A stretch of 64,000 bases of DNA from JBCBSK01 sp965250105 (GTDB lineage: Bacteria; Pseudomonadota; Alphaproteobacteria; Rhizobiales; Tepidamorphaceae): positions 1,736,001-1,800,000 of the forward strand of contig OZ252290.1 of the NCBI GenBank assembly GCA_965250105.1, given 5' to 3'. The position numbers and the translations under genes are program-made. This document shows positions 34,819-43,497 of the stretch, one piece after another (the first letter of the stretch is position 1; the number at the start of each line of letters is the position of its first letter). The notes beneath the pieces are model-generated. The model did not search any database. It was not told the origin of the DNA and saw only the letters and a program-made list of their open reading frames with translations.

Positions 34819-35268
34819 GTGGCGTCCGGCGGGGACCCGCCATCCTCGGTGCTGTTCGTATGCGGTCAGAACGCGGTGCGCTCGCCCATGGCCGAGGGGC
34901 TGATGCGGCGGTTATTTCCGCGCGTTTATGTCGCCTCGGCCGGGGTTCGCGGCGGCGATCTCGACGGCTTCGCCGTCGCCGCGGTTGACGAAATCGGCGG
35001 CGACATCGCGCGGCACCGGCCGCAAAGCCTCGACGATCTCTACGACACATCCTTCGACGTCATCGTGACGCTGACGCCGGAAGCCCATCACAAGGTGCTC
35101 GACATGACCCATGGCATGGCGGTCGAGGTCGAATACTGGCCGACCGAGGATCCGACCGTGGTCGACGGCAATCGCGATGCGCGCCTCGGCGCCTATCGCC
35201 GGGTGCGCGACCGGCTGTCCCAGCGCATCAAGCAGCGGTTTGCCTGGGCGCCAAGCGTCAATGAATAG
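34819..35268 (+). CDS. Low-molecular-weight protein tyrosine phosphatase-like protein
   Basis: 149 residues. The P-loop CGQNAVRSPMAEG has the Cys15-X5-Arg21 signature of LMW phosphatases and thioredoxin-coupled arsenate reductases. A candidate acid in the usual aspartate region is EDPT (about 113-116). In Alphaproteobacteria it is often annotated ArsC-like; arsenate reductase needs additional cysteines that are not seen, so a phosphatase is more likely. Overlaps the convergent methyltransferase by 11 bases. Confidence 0.85.
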   Translation: MASGGDPPSSVLFVCGQNAVRSPMAEGLMRRLFPRVYVASAGVRGGDLDGFAVAAVDEIGGDIARHRPQSLDDLYDTSFDVIVTLTPEAHHKVLDMTHGMAVEVEYWPTEDPTVVDGNRDARLGAYRRVRDRLSQRIKQRFAWAPSVNE

Positions 35269-36043
35269 GCTTGCGGCCGAACAGATGCGTCGGCCGTAGC
35301 GCGCCGTCGTCGACCGCATCGGCCAATGCCTCGCGCACCACGACCCAGGCCGCCTGGCGTTCGGCGCCGATGGCCTCGACGAGCGCCTGTTTGAGCGGAC
35401 CCGCGACGGCTTCCGCCTCCCGACGCGCCACCGCGCGGAACCAGTCATTGCGGTCGCGGGTCGACACATCGACGAAGCCGGCGGCCCGCATGGTGTCCTC
35501 GGTCTCCGCGGCGGTCGTCATGACGAAATCGAGCTGGCCGACCTCGCTGTAGCGGCGCCAGCCGGGCGAGGTCGCGATCGTATCGCCGGCGAGCCAATCG
35601 CTCGCCATGACCCTGCCGCCGGGGCGCAGAACCCGCAGAATCTCGCCGTAGATCGCCGGCTTGTCGCGGATATGGATCATCGCATCCTTCGAGAACACCG
35701 CATCGACGCTGTCGTCCTCGAGCGGCAGGGGGCCGGGATCGACGCGGCGGATCTCGATCTTATCGCCTAGTCCCGCTTCGGCGATCGAAGCCTCGGCCCG
35801 CGCGACGATCTCGTCCTCGATGTCGAGGCCGATGACGGACGCGGCGCCAAAATCGCGCACGAGACAGATGGCCGGGCCGCCGATCCCGCAGCCGATATCG
35901 AGTACGGTCTGGCCCGCAAGATCCTCGTCGCCGACGATCAGGCGCACTTCCTCCGCCCCGCCCGGCGACAGAAATCCCTTGCCCCAGAGGATTTCGAGCC
36001 GGTCTAGATAGTGCGGTGGATATTGCGGTCCGGTCGTGGCCAT
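35258..36043 (-). CDS. SAM-dependent class I methyltransferase
   Basis: 261 residues from the ATG at 36043. SAM-binding motif I is VLDIGCGIGGPAICLV (about 54-69); motif II/acidic loop VIGLDIEDEIV; motif IV DSVDAVFSKDAMIHIRDK; and LRPGGRVMASDW. The set resembles phosphoethanolamine/sarcosine-type N-methyltransferases, but the substrate cannot be assigned. The gene is inserted on the opposite strand within the otherwise conserved phosphatase-infA-maf group. Confidence 0.86.
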   Translation of the reverse strand: MATTGPQYPPHYLDRLEILWGKGFLSPGGAEEVRLIVGDEDLAGQTVLDIGCGIGGPAICLVRDFGAASVIGLDIEDEIVARAEASIAEAGLGDKIEIRRVDPGPLPLEDDSVDAVFSKDAMIHIRDKPAIYGEILRVLRPGGRVMASDWLAGDTIATSPGWRRYSEVGQLDFVMTTAAETEDTMRAAGFVDVSTRDRNDWFRAVARREAEAVAGPLKQALVEAIGAERQAAWVVVREALADAVDDGALRPTHLFGRKPIH

Positions 36044-36209
36044 GTGGCGATCCTGGAGCTTGGGTCCGGCGGGCGGTTGAGAGCGGTCGTCGGCAGAGGA
36101 TATCGCCTGAAAACGCCGCGGTCGATCAAGCCTCAAACATGGCATTCCCATTCGCGCCATTATCGGCTAGGGTCCGCGCGCTTTTCCCCAACCCAATCAT
36201 AGAGTCTCT

Positions 36210-36428
36210 ATGGCGAAAGAAGAATTGCTGGAATTTCCCGGCGTTGTCACCGAATTGCTGCCCAACGCGATGTTTCGCGTGAAGCTCGAAAACGACCACG
36301 AGATCGTCGCTCATACCGCGGGCCGCATGCGCAAGAATCGCATCCGCGTTCTCGCCGGCGACAAGGTGCTGGTCGAGATGACGCCCTATGACCTCACCAA
36401 GGGCCGCATCACCTACCGTTTCAAATAA
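36210..36428 (+). CDS. infA: Translation initiation factor IF-1
   Basis: 72 residues, the standard IF-1 length. MAKEELLEFPGVVTELLP, FRVKLENDHEIVAHTAGRMR and VLVEMTPYDLTKGRITYRFK cover the whole OB fold. It binds the 30S A site during initiation. It is followed 18 bases later by maf on the same strand. Confidence 0.98.
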   Translation: MAKEELLEFPGVVTELLPNAMFRVKLENDHEIVAHTAGRMRKNRIRVLAGDKVLVEMTPYDLTKGRITYRFK

Positions 36429-36446
36429 GCGCCGAAGGCCGGTTCC

Positions 36447-37103
36447 ATGAGCACGGACGAGACCGATCGCGACGGATCCGGCGCGCCCCGGCTGGTGCTG
36501 GCCAGCGGCTCGCCGCGCCGGCTGTCGCTGCTCGGCCAGATGGGCGTCGAGCCCGATGTCGTCTTGCCGGCCAGCATCGACGAAACACCACTGAAGGGCG
36601 AACAGCCGCGCACGCTGGCCAAGCGCCTGGCACGCACCAAATGTGAGATGGTGATGCGCCAGAGCGATCGGCGCGAGGATGTCGACGGCGCCTATATCCT
36701 GTCCGCCGATACCGTCGTCTCCGTCGGCCGTCGGGTATTGCCAAAGGCGGAACTGCTCGAAGACGCGGCCAATTGCCTGCGCGTTCTGTCGGGGCGTAAT
36801 CACCGGGTCTTCACCGCGATCTGCCTGTCGACGCCACGCCGCGACACCCGCGTCCGCCTCGTCGAGGCACGAGTGCGCTTCAAGCGACTGTCGCGCGACG
36901 AGGTCGAAAGCTATCTCGCCTCGGGCGAATGGCGCGGCAAGGCCGGGGGCTATGCGGTTCAGGGCATCGCCGGCGCCTTCGTCGTCAAGCTCGTCGGGTC
37001 CTATTCGGCGGTCGTCGGCCTGCCGCTCTATGAAACGATGCGGCTCCTCGACGGTGGCGGTTATCCGGTCCGCTATGGCTGGCTAAACGCCGGCGGACAA
37101 TAA
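36447..37103 (+). CDS. maf: Maf family nucleoside triphosphate pyrophosphatase
   Basis: 218 residues. Signature LVLASGSPRRLSLLGQMGV at about 16-34, then AYILSADTVV, and GGYAVQGIAGAFV with the SYSAVVGLPLYETM C-terminus. This hydrolyses modified pyrimidine or purine nucleoside triphosphates. In most relatives a ribonuclease G/E gene (rng) follows and then yacG; here rng is missing and two fatty-acid-like genes stand in its place. Confidence 0.95.
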   Translation: MSTDETDRDGSGAPRLVLASGSPRRLSLLGQMGVEPDVVLPASIDETPLKGEQPRTLAKRLARTKCEMVMRQSDRREDVDGAYILSADTVVSVGRRVLPKAELLEDAANCLRVLSGRNHRVFTAICLSTPRRDTRVRLVEARVRFKRLSRDEVESYLASGEWRGKAGGYAVQGIAGAFVVKLVGSYSAVVGLPLYETMRLLDGGGYPVRYGWLNAGGQ

Positions 37104-37267
37104 CGCGGACCAAGCAGGCCTGATACCCGGCTTGCCATCCCGCCATCGATCCGATGCCGATCGTCTTGTCTTGAGGCCGCCCGGCTGTATCCTTTCCCGC
37201 CAAACGGCATCGCCCAGACGCGACACGACAAGAAGCGATGCAACAAAACTAGCGGGAGGGAGGCGTC

Positions 37268-38797
37268 ATGAACCTGGCCCATTGGCTCGACCGGGCGGCG
37301 CGCGGCTTTCCGGATTTGCCGGCCGTCGCCGTCGGGACGGGCGTCTATCAGTCCTATGCGCAACTGGCGCGGCGCGCCCGGGCGCTCGCCGCGGGGCTCG
37401 CGCGCCTCGGCGCGGTCCCCGGCGACCGCATCGGCATCGCCGCCGGCAACGGGCCACACTATCTCGAAATCCTGTTCGGCTGCTGGTGGGGCGGGTTCGC
37501 CGCCGTCCCGATCAATGCCAAGCTGCACGGCGCCGAGATGGGCTATATCCTCGACCAGTCGGGCGCCAAGGTCTGTTTCGCCTCAGCCAGCATCGCCTCG
37601 GCCATCGACGCCCATCGCCCGGGGACCCTGGCCCATCTTTTCGACATCGGCGGCGGCGATTATGACGGGCTGTTCGCCGAAGACGGCGGCGACCATCATC
37701 CCGCCGCGCCCGACGATCTCGCCTGGCTGTTCTATACGTCGGGCACGACCGGCCGACCCAAGGGGGCGATGCTGAGCCATCGCAATCTCGCGGCGATGAG
37801 TTGGGCCTATCTCGCCGATGTCGACCCGACGCCGGCCGGCGCGCCGATCCTGCATGCCGCGCCGATGAGCCATGGCTCGGGCATGTATATCAAGCCGCAT
37901 GTGTTGCGCCGGGGGGTGAATGTGGTGCCCGAGTCGGGCGGTTTCGACCCGGCCGAGATCGCCGCGTTGTTCGACCACTGGCGTGGCGCGTCCATGTTCG
38001 CCGCGCCGACCATGATCAAAAGACTCGTTGACGGCGCCGTCGCGCCGGCGCCCGGCGCCATCCGCACCATCGTCTGGGGCGGCGCCCCGATGTATGTCGA
38101 GGACGCGCGCCGGGCACTCGACCGGTTCGGCCCCTGCCTCGCCCAGATCTACGGCCAGGGGGAATCGCCGATGACGATCACCTTCCTGTCCAAGGAGATG
38201 GTGGCCGACCGCGCCCATCCGCGCTGGCGGGAACGGTTAGGCTCGGCGGGCATGGTCAGTTCGGCGGTCGAGGTGCATATCGCCGACGACCAGGACAGGC
38301 CGCTGCCGCCCGGCGAGGCGGGCGAGATCCTGACGCGCGGCGATCCGGTCATGCTCGGCTACTGGAATAACCCGCAGGCCACCGAGACCGCCTTGCGCGG
38401 CGGCTGGCTGCATACCGGCGATGTCGGTAGCCTCGACGCCGACGGGTTTCTGACGTTGCACGACCGGTCCAAGGACATGATCATCTCGGGCGGGTCGAAC
38501 ATCTATCCGCGCGAGGTGGAGGAGGTGCTGCTGACCGATCCGCGCGTGCGCGAGGTCTCGGTGATCGGCCGTCCGGATGCCGACTGGGGCGAGATCGTCG
38601 TCGCCTATGTCGTGGGGGAAGCGCCAGATGCCGATCTCGACCGGCTATGCCTCGACCGCATCGCGCGCTTCAAGCGGCCCAAGGCCTATATGCGGGTCGA
38701 CGCCCTGCCCAAGAACAATTACGGCAAAATCCTGAAGACCGAATTGCGGCTGCGGGATGCTGAGATGGCTATAAAGGGCAAGGAGGTCGGGACATGA
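37268..38797 (+). CDS. Acyl-CoA synthetase (class I adenylate-forming)
   Basis: 509 residues. The AMP-binding P-loop FYTSGTTGRPKGAML lies at about 155-169. MTITFLS and the QIYGQGESP loop follow. GWLHTGDVGSLDADGFL holds the conserved Asp, and the C-terminal lysine is in KNNYGKILKTE. It activates a carboxylic acid to its acyl-CoA; the acid is unknown, though the adjacent SDR suggests a fatty or aryl acid pathway. It shares a 4-base ATGA overlap with the next gene. Confidence 0.92.
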   Translation: MNLAHWLDRAARGFPDLPAVAVGTGVYQSYAQLARRARALAAGLARLGAVPGDRIGIAAGNGPHYLEILFGCWWGGFAAVPINAKLHGAEMGYILDQSGAKVCFASASIASAIDAHRPGTLAHLFDIGGGDYDGLFAEDGGDHHPAAPDDLAWLFYTSGTTGRPKGAMLSHRNLAAMSWAYLADVDPTPAGAPILHAAPMSHGSGMYIKPHVLRRGVNVVPESGGFDPAEIAALFDHWRGASMFAAPTMIKRLVDGAVAPAPGAIRTIVWGGAPMYVEDARRALDRFGPCLAQIYGQGESPMTITFLSKEMVADRAHPRWRERLGSAGMVSSAVEVHIADDQDRPLPPGEAGEILTRGDPVMLGYWNNPQATETALRGGWLHTGDVGSLDADGFLTLHDRSKDMIISGGSNIYPREVEEVLLTDPRVREVSVIGRPDADWGEIVVAYVVGEAPDADLDRLCLDRIARFKRPKAYMRVDALPKNNYGKILKTELRLRDAEMAIKGKEVGT

Positions 38798-39600
38798 CGG
38801 GTCGACTCGACGGCAAGGTCGCGCTGGTGGTCGGGGCGGGCTCCATCGGGCCCGGCTGGGGCAATGGCAAGGCGGCGGCGGTCTTGTTCGCCCACGAGGG
38901 CGCGCGCGTTTTCTGCGCCGACATCAATGCGGATGCGGCCGCCGAAACCGCGGAGATGATCCGCGCCGACGGCGGCATCGCCGAACACTGCCGGGCCGAT
39001 GTCGCCCAGGCCGATCAGGTGGCGCGCATGGTCGAGGCCTGCGTTCTGGCCTATGGCCGGATCGACGTTCTCGACAACAATGTCGGGATCGCCGAGGTCG
39101 GCGGGGTGGTCGACCTGGCGGAAGCTGATTGGGACCGGGTCATGGCGATCAATCTCAAGGGCGCCTTCCTGACCATGAAACATGTCATCCCGGTCATGCT
39201 GAAGGCCGATAGCGGATCGATCGTCAACATCTCGTCGATCGCCTCGATCCGCTATACCGGCGTTCCCTACGCGACCTATTACGCGTCGAAATCGGCCATC
39301 AACCATCTGACGCGCACGACGGCGGTGGAATATGCCGGTCGCGGGATCCGCGTGAACGCCGTGCTGCCTGGTCTGATGCGAACGCCGATGGTCGAGAAAT
39401 CGGCCGGGCTGGCGGCCGAATATGCCGATGGCGATGTCGATGAGATGTGGCGGGTGCGCGATGCCCAGGTGCCGATGGGGCATATGGGTGATGCCTGGGA
39501 CGTCGCCCATGCGGCGCTCTATCTGGCGTCGGACGACGCGCGATATGTCACCGGCATCGAACTGGTCGTCGATGGCGGCATCACGCTGAAATATAGCTGA
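38794..39600 (+). CDS. Short-chain dehydrogenase/reductase
   Basis: 268 residues. NAD(P)-binding segment VALVVGAGSIGPGWGNGKAA, DNNVG, and the catalytic Ser-Tyr-Lys as IVNISSIASIR, then YATYYASKSAINHLT. TGIELVVDGG ends the fold. The glycine loop is longer than the typical TGxxxGIG, an atypical variant (GSIGPGWGNG). It is translationally coupled to the acyl-CoA synthetase, so probably the same pathway. Confidence 0.92.
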   Translation: MTGRLDGKVALVVGAGSIGPGWGNGKAAAVLFAHEGARVFCADINADAAAETAEMIRADGGIAEHCRADVAQADQVARMVEACVLAYGRIDVLDNNVGIAEVGGVVDLAEADWDRVMAINLKGAFLTMKHVIPVMLKADSGSIVNISSIASIRYTGVPYATYYASKSAINHLTRTTAVEYAGRGIRVNAVLPGLMRTPMVEKSAGLAAEYADGDVDEMWRVRDAQVPMGHMGDAWDVAHAALYLASDDARYVTGIELVVDGGITLKYS

Positions 39601-39698
39601 GCGGCCCACGCGCGGACCTCTGATCGGGCCCGGGCCCGGCGCGATTCGAGGCCCGCCTGGCGGCGATCGGCGCAACGCGCGACGAGGAGAACGGCCTC

Positions 39699-39866
39699 AT
39701 GGGCGAAAAAAAGTGCCCGATATGCAAAAAAATTTCCGACTCGGCCTACCGGCCCTTCTGCTCGAAGCGCTGCGCCGATGTCGATCTCAACCGATGGTTG
39801 AATTCTTCCTATCATATTCCCGCAGAAGAGGATTTTCCGTCCCGCTCGGACGACACGTCCGACTGA
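39699..39866 (+). CDS. yacG: DNA gyrase inhibitor YacG (zinc-binding)
   Basis: A 55-residue protein beginning MGEKKCPICKKI, with CPIC (Cys6, Cys9) and FCSKRC (Cys21, Cys25) forming the YacG zinc site. It then has ADVDLNRWLNSSYHIPAEED, the typical tail. Too short for standard gene cut-offs. A GGAG lies about 9 bases before the ATG. It normally follows the rng gene; here it follows the SDR by 98 bases, in which a short open stretch in the same frame remains. Confidence 0.93.
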   Translation: MGEKKCPICKKISDSAYRPFCSKRCADVDLNRWLNSSYHIPAEEDFPSRSDDTSD

Positions 39867-39907
39867 ATTCCCGTGACTGATTTGTAATAATCTTCACAAA
39901 AGCATCA

Positions 39908-39930
39908 TTTCACGCAGTCGTCGCGTGAAA
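39908..39930. repeat. Inverted repeat upstream of the chemotaxis receptor
   Basis: TTTCACGC-N7-GCGTGAAA, perfect 8-base arms. No U-tract follows. It lies 42 bases after the yacG stop and 112 bases before the receptor start, so it could be a yacG transcript hairpin or a regulatory site for the receptor. Confidence 0.45.
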
Positions 39931-40041
39931 CCGTCTAGGGTCTTTTACATATCGTTAGATATTCAGGCGTTCCCTGAACCTCATGGATTATGCGTATGCC
40001 GGCTTGTGACGCCGGCCCGCGAGACGATTGGGGCGGGGGAC

Positions 40042-42042
40042 ATGACCTTGAAACTGTCGACGAAAATCTATGGCGCGTTCGGCGTCATCATCGGGCTTCT
40101 GGCGCTTCTCGCCGTGTTCGCCTATGTCGGGCTGACCGATGTCCAGAAGAACTTCACCGAATATCGGTCCGAAGCGCGACAGAGCCTCGTCACGAACGAA
40201 ATGACGGAAGCCTTCGCCGAGGCGCGCCTGCGGGTGATGCAGTATCGCCTGAACGCGACCGATGAACGGATCGCTCAGGTTCATGCGACCGTTGACGGGC
40301 TCCTGCACGCAAACCAGGAAAACCGTACGCTGTTCGACGATCCGGACGATCTCGTCAATCTCGATGAGCTGAGCGTGGAAACCCAGGCCTACCTCGCCGC
40401 ATTCGATGAGATGGTCGCCTTGCAGGCCGAGCGCGACGCCCTCGTCCCGGGCTTCCTTGACATGGGTAGCGAGATCCGGGCGCAGATCACCGAGATCCGC
40501 GAAACCGCTGGGACCACGGGCGATGTCGATGGCTCCGATCTTGCCGGAGATGCCCAGGAATCGTTGATGCTGGGTCGCCTCTATGCCGAGCGTTTTCTCC
40601 TGACCAATTCCGCGCAGGCAAAGGAACGCGCGCTTGCGGAATTCGATACCGCAGCGCAACGGATGCAGGAGACCTCGCGTGCCCTGGAAAGCGCCCAGCT
40701 CCGCCGCATCGCCGCCGAAACCGTCGCCGAGATCGGGATGCTCGATGACATGATGAGCGAAATCGGCGATGTCATCGCCGCGCGCAACGATGTCCGTGTC
40801 AATCGGCTCGATGCGATGGGGCCGGGCTTGCTCGAAGACTTCAAGGAGATGCTTCAGGCATCCGTCGATGCGCAGAACACGCTGGGCCCGCAGGCCAGCG
40901 CCGACATCCAGCGCACCCTGTCGACGACGCTCGTGCTCGCCGTGATCTGCGTCGTGCTGGGCGGCCTGGCGGCATTCTTCATCGGCCGGATGATCTCGCG
41001 CTCCATCAACCGCACCGTCACCGAAATGACGGATGTGGCGAACGGCAATCTCGACATCGAGATCTCCGGCACGAACAAGACCGACGAACTGGGCGACATG
41101 GCCCGCGCGCTCGAAGTGTTCCACGCCAATGCGATCGAGAAGGCGCGGCTCGAAGCCGAGCAGGCGGAAGCCGCCGAACGCGCCGAGATCGAGAAACGAC
41201 GCACGATGAACGATCTCGCCGACGGCTTCGAGGCCAGCGTGAACCAGGTCGTCGCGAGCGTCTCGCAGGCCGCCGACCAGCTCGTGACCCTGGCCGAGGG
41301 ACTGTCGGGATCGGCGGGCCGGGCCTCGGAACGCTCGACCGCCGTCGCTGCCGCCTCCGAAGAAGCCTCGACTAATGTCGAGACCGTGGCGGCCGCGTCC
41401 GAAGAGATGAGCCAGTCGATCGCGGAAGTCTCGACCCGGGTCGGCGAATCCGCGACCATGACCGACGAAGCCTCGCGCGGCGCCGAACATGCCACCGGCA
41501 CGGTGTCGAAACTGGCCGACAGCGCCCAGACGATCGGCGAGGTCATCCGCATGATCTCCGACATCGCCGAACAGACCAATCTCCTGGCGCTGAACGCGAC
41601 CATCGAGGCGGCGCGGGCTGGCGAGGCGGGCCGCGGATTCGCGGTCGTGGCGTCGGAGGTCAAGAGCCTGGCCAACCAGACCGCCAAGGCGACCGAGCAG
41701 ATTTCGAGCCAGATCCTCGCCATGCAGGACGACACCAATGCCGTCGTCGGCTCGATCGAGGAAATCGGCCGGGTCATCCAAATGCTGAACGAATCCGCTG
41801 GCTCCATCGCCGCCGCCGTCGAGCAGCAGCACGCCGCGACCCAGGAAATCGCACGCAACACCCAGCAGGCCGCCGAAGGCACGCGCGATGTGTCGGCGAA
41901 TATCAGCGAGATCTCCGATGCTGTCGGCGAGACCGGTGCGGCGACCGATCAGGTGCTCGCCGCCTCGTCCTCGCTCGCCGATGAGTCGCGCCGGCTGCAG
42001 GACGAAGTGGCGTCCTTCCTCGACCGGGTGCGAGCGGCTTAG
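40042..42042 (+). CDS. Methyl-accepting chemotaxis protein
   Basis: 666 residues from the ATG at 40042, with a GGGGGA ribosome-binding site. Domains in order: N-terminal TM helix (about 7-31), periplasmic helical sensor (about 32-293), second TM (about 295-316), HAMP (about 317-370), and the cytoplasmic signalling region (about 400-660). The latter contains the tip SDIAEQTNLLALNATIEAAR, then RGFAVVASEVKSLANQT. It couples ligand sensing to CheA/CheW and flagellar bias; the ligand is unknown. A single gene with no che neighbours. Confidence 0.94.
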   Translation: MTLKLSTKIYGAFGVIIGLLALLAVFAYVGLTDVQKNFTEYRSEARQSLVTNEMTEAFAEARLRVMQYRLNATDERIAQVHATVDGLLHANQENRTLFDDPDDLVNLDELSVETQAYLAAFDEMVALQAERDALVPGFLDMGSEIRAQITEIRETAGTTGDVDGSDLAGDAQESLMLGRLYAERFLLTNSAQAKERALAEFDTAAQRMQETSRALESAQLRRIAAETVAEIGMLDDMMSEIGDVIAARNDVRVNRLDAMGPGLLEDFKEMLQASVDAQNTLGPQASADIQRTLSTTLVLAVICVVLGGLAAFFIGRMISRSINRTVTEMTDVANGNLDIEISGTNKTDELGDMARALEVFHANAIEKARLEAEQAEAAERAEIEKRRTMNDLADGFEASVNQVVASVSQAADQLVTLAEGLSGSAGRASERSTAVAAASEEASTNVETVAAASEEMSQSIAEVSTRVGESATMTDEASRGAEHATGTVSKLADSAQTIGEVIRMISDIAEQTNLLALNATIEAARAGEAGRGFAVVASEVKSLANQTAKATEQISSQILAMQDDTNAVVGSIEEIGRVIQMLNESAGSIAAAVEQQHAATQEIARNTQQAAEGTRDVSANISEISDAVGETGAATDQVLAASSSLADESRRLQDEVASFLDRVRAA

Positions 42043-42090
42043 GACAGGGCGCCTCGTCGTCAGGCCGTCGCCGCGCAACTCTGATTGTCA

Positions 42091-42111
42091 TTGCCGGACC
42101 TGTTCCGGCAA
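42091..42111. repeat. Short hairpin after the chemotaxis receptor gene
   Basis: TTGCCGGA-CCTGT-TCCGGCAA, a perfect 8-base stem with a 5-base loop, 49 bases after the receptor stop. The form resembles the small intergenic palindromes common in alphaproteobacterial genomes. It may act as a transcript hairpin. Confidence 0.5.
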
Positions 42112-42148
42112 CCGGGCACGGCAGGCCGGATGCCCCGCAACGCTAAAC

Positions 42149-42222
42149 CTCCGGACAAGCCCGGGGGTGACGACGCCCGAACATGAGCGCCCGCCAAACG
42201 CTTCCGCTTCAACGTCAACGAG
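42149..42222. repeat. Dispersed intergenic repeat, copy 1
   Basis: About 74 bases that align to 53104-53177 with roughly three quarters identity and a shared block CCCGGGGGTRACGACGC, then GCCCGCCAA and TCCGCTT-AACG. Both copies are intergenic. Part of an unnamed dispersed repeat family. Confidence 0.55.
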
Positions 42223-42223
42223 G

Positions 42224-43450
42224 CTAAGGCAGGATATCGCGCGGACCGGACCCGTCGCGGCGCGGCAGGATCGTGCGCAGCAGGAGTTTCAGATCGAGCG
42301 GCGTGCATTTCGCCGCCTTGTAGAAACCGTCCCAGTCCGCCAGCCGCTCGGGATCGACCATGGTGATCCCGTTGACCTGGGCTAGCCCGGTGATGCCGGG
42401 GATCTCGTCGAACACATGACGCCGCCGCCGCGCGATGATCAGATCGGTCTGCGTCGGCAGGCAGGGCCGTGGCCCCACCAGCGTCATGTCGCCGACGAGC
42501 ACATTGATCGCCTGGGGCAGTTCGTCGAGCTTGGTCCGGCGCAGGAATTGCCCGAAGCCGGTCACCGCGCTTTGCGGCACGTCATGCGTGCCGGCCTGGA
42601 CGGTGCCGAGATGCATCGTGCGGAACTTCAGACAGGTGAACGGACTCTCCGCGCGGCCGACGCGCACCTGCCGGAATAGGCCAGGACCGGGCGAAGACAG
42701 GCGCACGCCGATCCAGACAAGTGCCAGAAGCCAGCAGAACAGGACGATGATCGTGAGCGCGAAACCGAGATCGAGGGTCTTCCGAAGGCCCGCATAGACC
42801 AGGTTGTCGCTCTTGGGATCCGCCAGGAAGACGTCGGCCGCGCTCTCTTCGCTCTCTTTGGGAGGGATCTCCTGGCCGAGAAAGCGCGTGACCCATGCCG
42901 TCACCAGCGCGACCGAGACCGTCGGCGCCAGCGCCGACAGACAGGCGAAGGCCATGTCGCGCAATGGTTTCGGCAGCCGGTTCAGGGCCGCGAGCCGGCC
43001 GCGCATCGCTCCGTCATGAACGTAAGGCAGGAAGAGATTGGTGATCTTGATGCCGGCCGCGGCCCGGGTCAGCCGAAGCGCCTCGTGTTTGCTCTGGGCA
43101 TAGGCGCTTTTGCCGGGGTCGAGCGCGTGGAAGCTCGTCACATTGACGAGCCGCGGGATGCCGGCCTCCTTGGCGCTGTCGATGACCGTGTCGAACAGGC
43201 CGACATTCACCGACCGGAACGCTTCCGGCGCGGCGTCGCTTGTATTGTTCAGAACCGCGAGATGAAGCAGCGCGTCGAAACCGCGCGCCCTGTCGGCGAG
43301 CGCATCATAGTCGCATGACGCGATGTCGGGATAGGCGCGGGCGAGCTTCTCCGCATCGCGGCCCACCAGCAGCAGGTCATGCGTCTCGGCCAGCGCCGGC
43401 ACCAGATGCCCGCCCAGGAAACCGGAGGCGCCCGTTATCGCGACTTTCAC
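42224..43450 (-). CDS. Hybrid nucleoside-diphosphate-sugar epimerase / sugar transferase
   Basis: 408 residues. N-terminal about 215 residues: extended-SDR epimerase-like Rossmann fold with GASGFLGGHLVPALAE, LLHLAVLNNTSD and YAQSK (Tyr-Lys pair). C-terminal about 190 residues: bacterial undecaprenyl-phosphate sugar transferase (WcaJ/PglC-like) with a hydrophobic helix, SPGPGLFRQVRVGRAESPF, CLKFRTM, RRTKLDELPQAINVL and MTLVGPRPCLP, ITGLAQVNG. The two activities may cooperate in making a sugar-lipid primer for exopolysaccharide or O-antigen; exact sugars are unknown. It lies alone, downstream of the ABC operon on the same strand. Confidence 0.87.
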   Translation of the reverse strand: MKVAITGASGFLGGHLVPALAETHDLLLVGRDAEKLARAYPDIASCDYDALADRARGFDALLHLAVLNNTSDAAPEAFRSVNVGLFDTVIDSAKEAGIPRLVNVTSFHALDPGKSAYAQSKHEALRLTRAAAGIKITNLFLPYVHDGAMRGRLAALNRLPKPLRDMAFACLSALAPTVSVALVTAWVTRFLGQEIPPKESEESAADVFLADPKSDNLVYAGLRKTLDLGFALTIIVLFCWLLALVWIGVRLSSPGPGLFRQVRVGRAESPFTCLKFRTMHLGTVQAGTHDVPQSAVTGFGQFLRRTKLDELPQAINVLVGDMTLVGPRPCLPTQTDLIIARRRRHVFDEIPGITGLAQVNGITMVDPERLADWDGFYKAAKCTPLDLKLLLRTILPRRDGSGPRDILP

Positions 43451-43497
43451 GGCATGGCCATTTCGGGAGGTCTTCGTGGAGGGTCGTGGCCGCGACC

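Noticed and set aside
39988..42078. 696-codon minus-strand frame opposite the chemotaxis receptor
   Set aside because: Antisense shadow; the plus-strand frame has clear HAMP and signalling domains.
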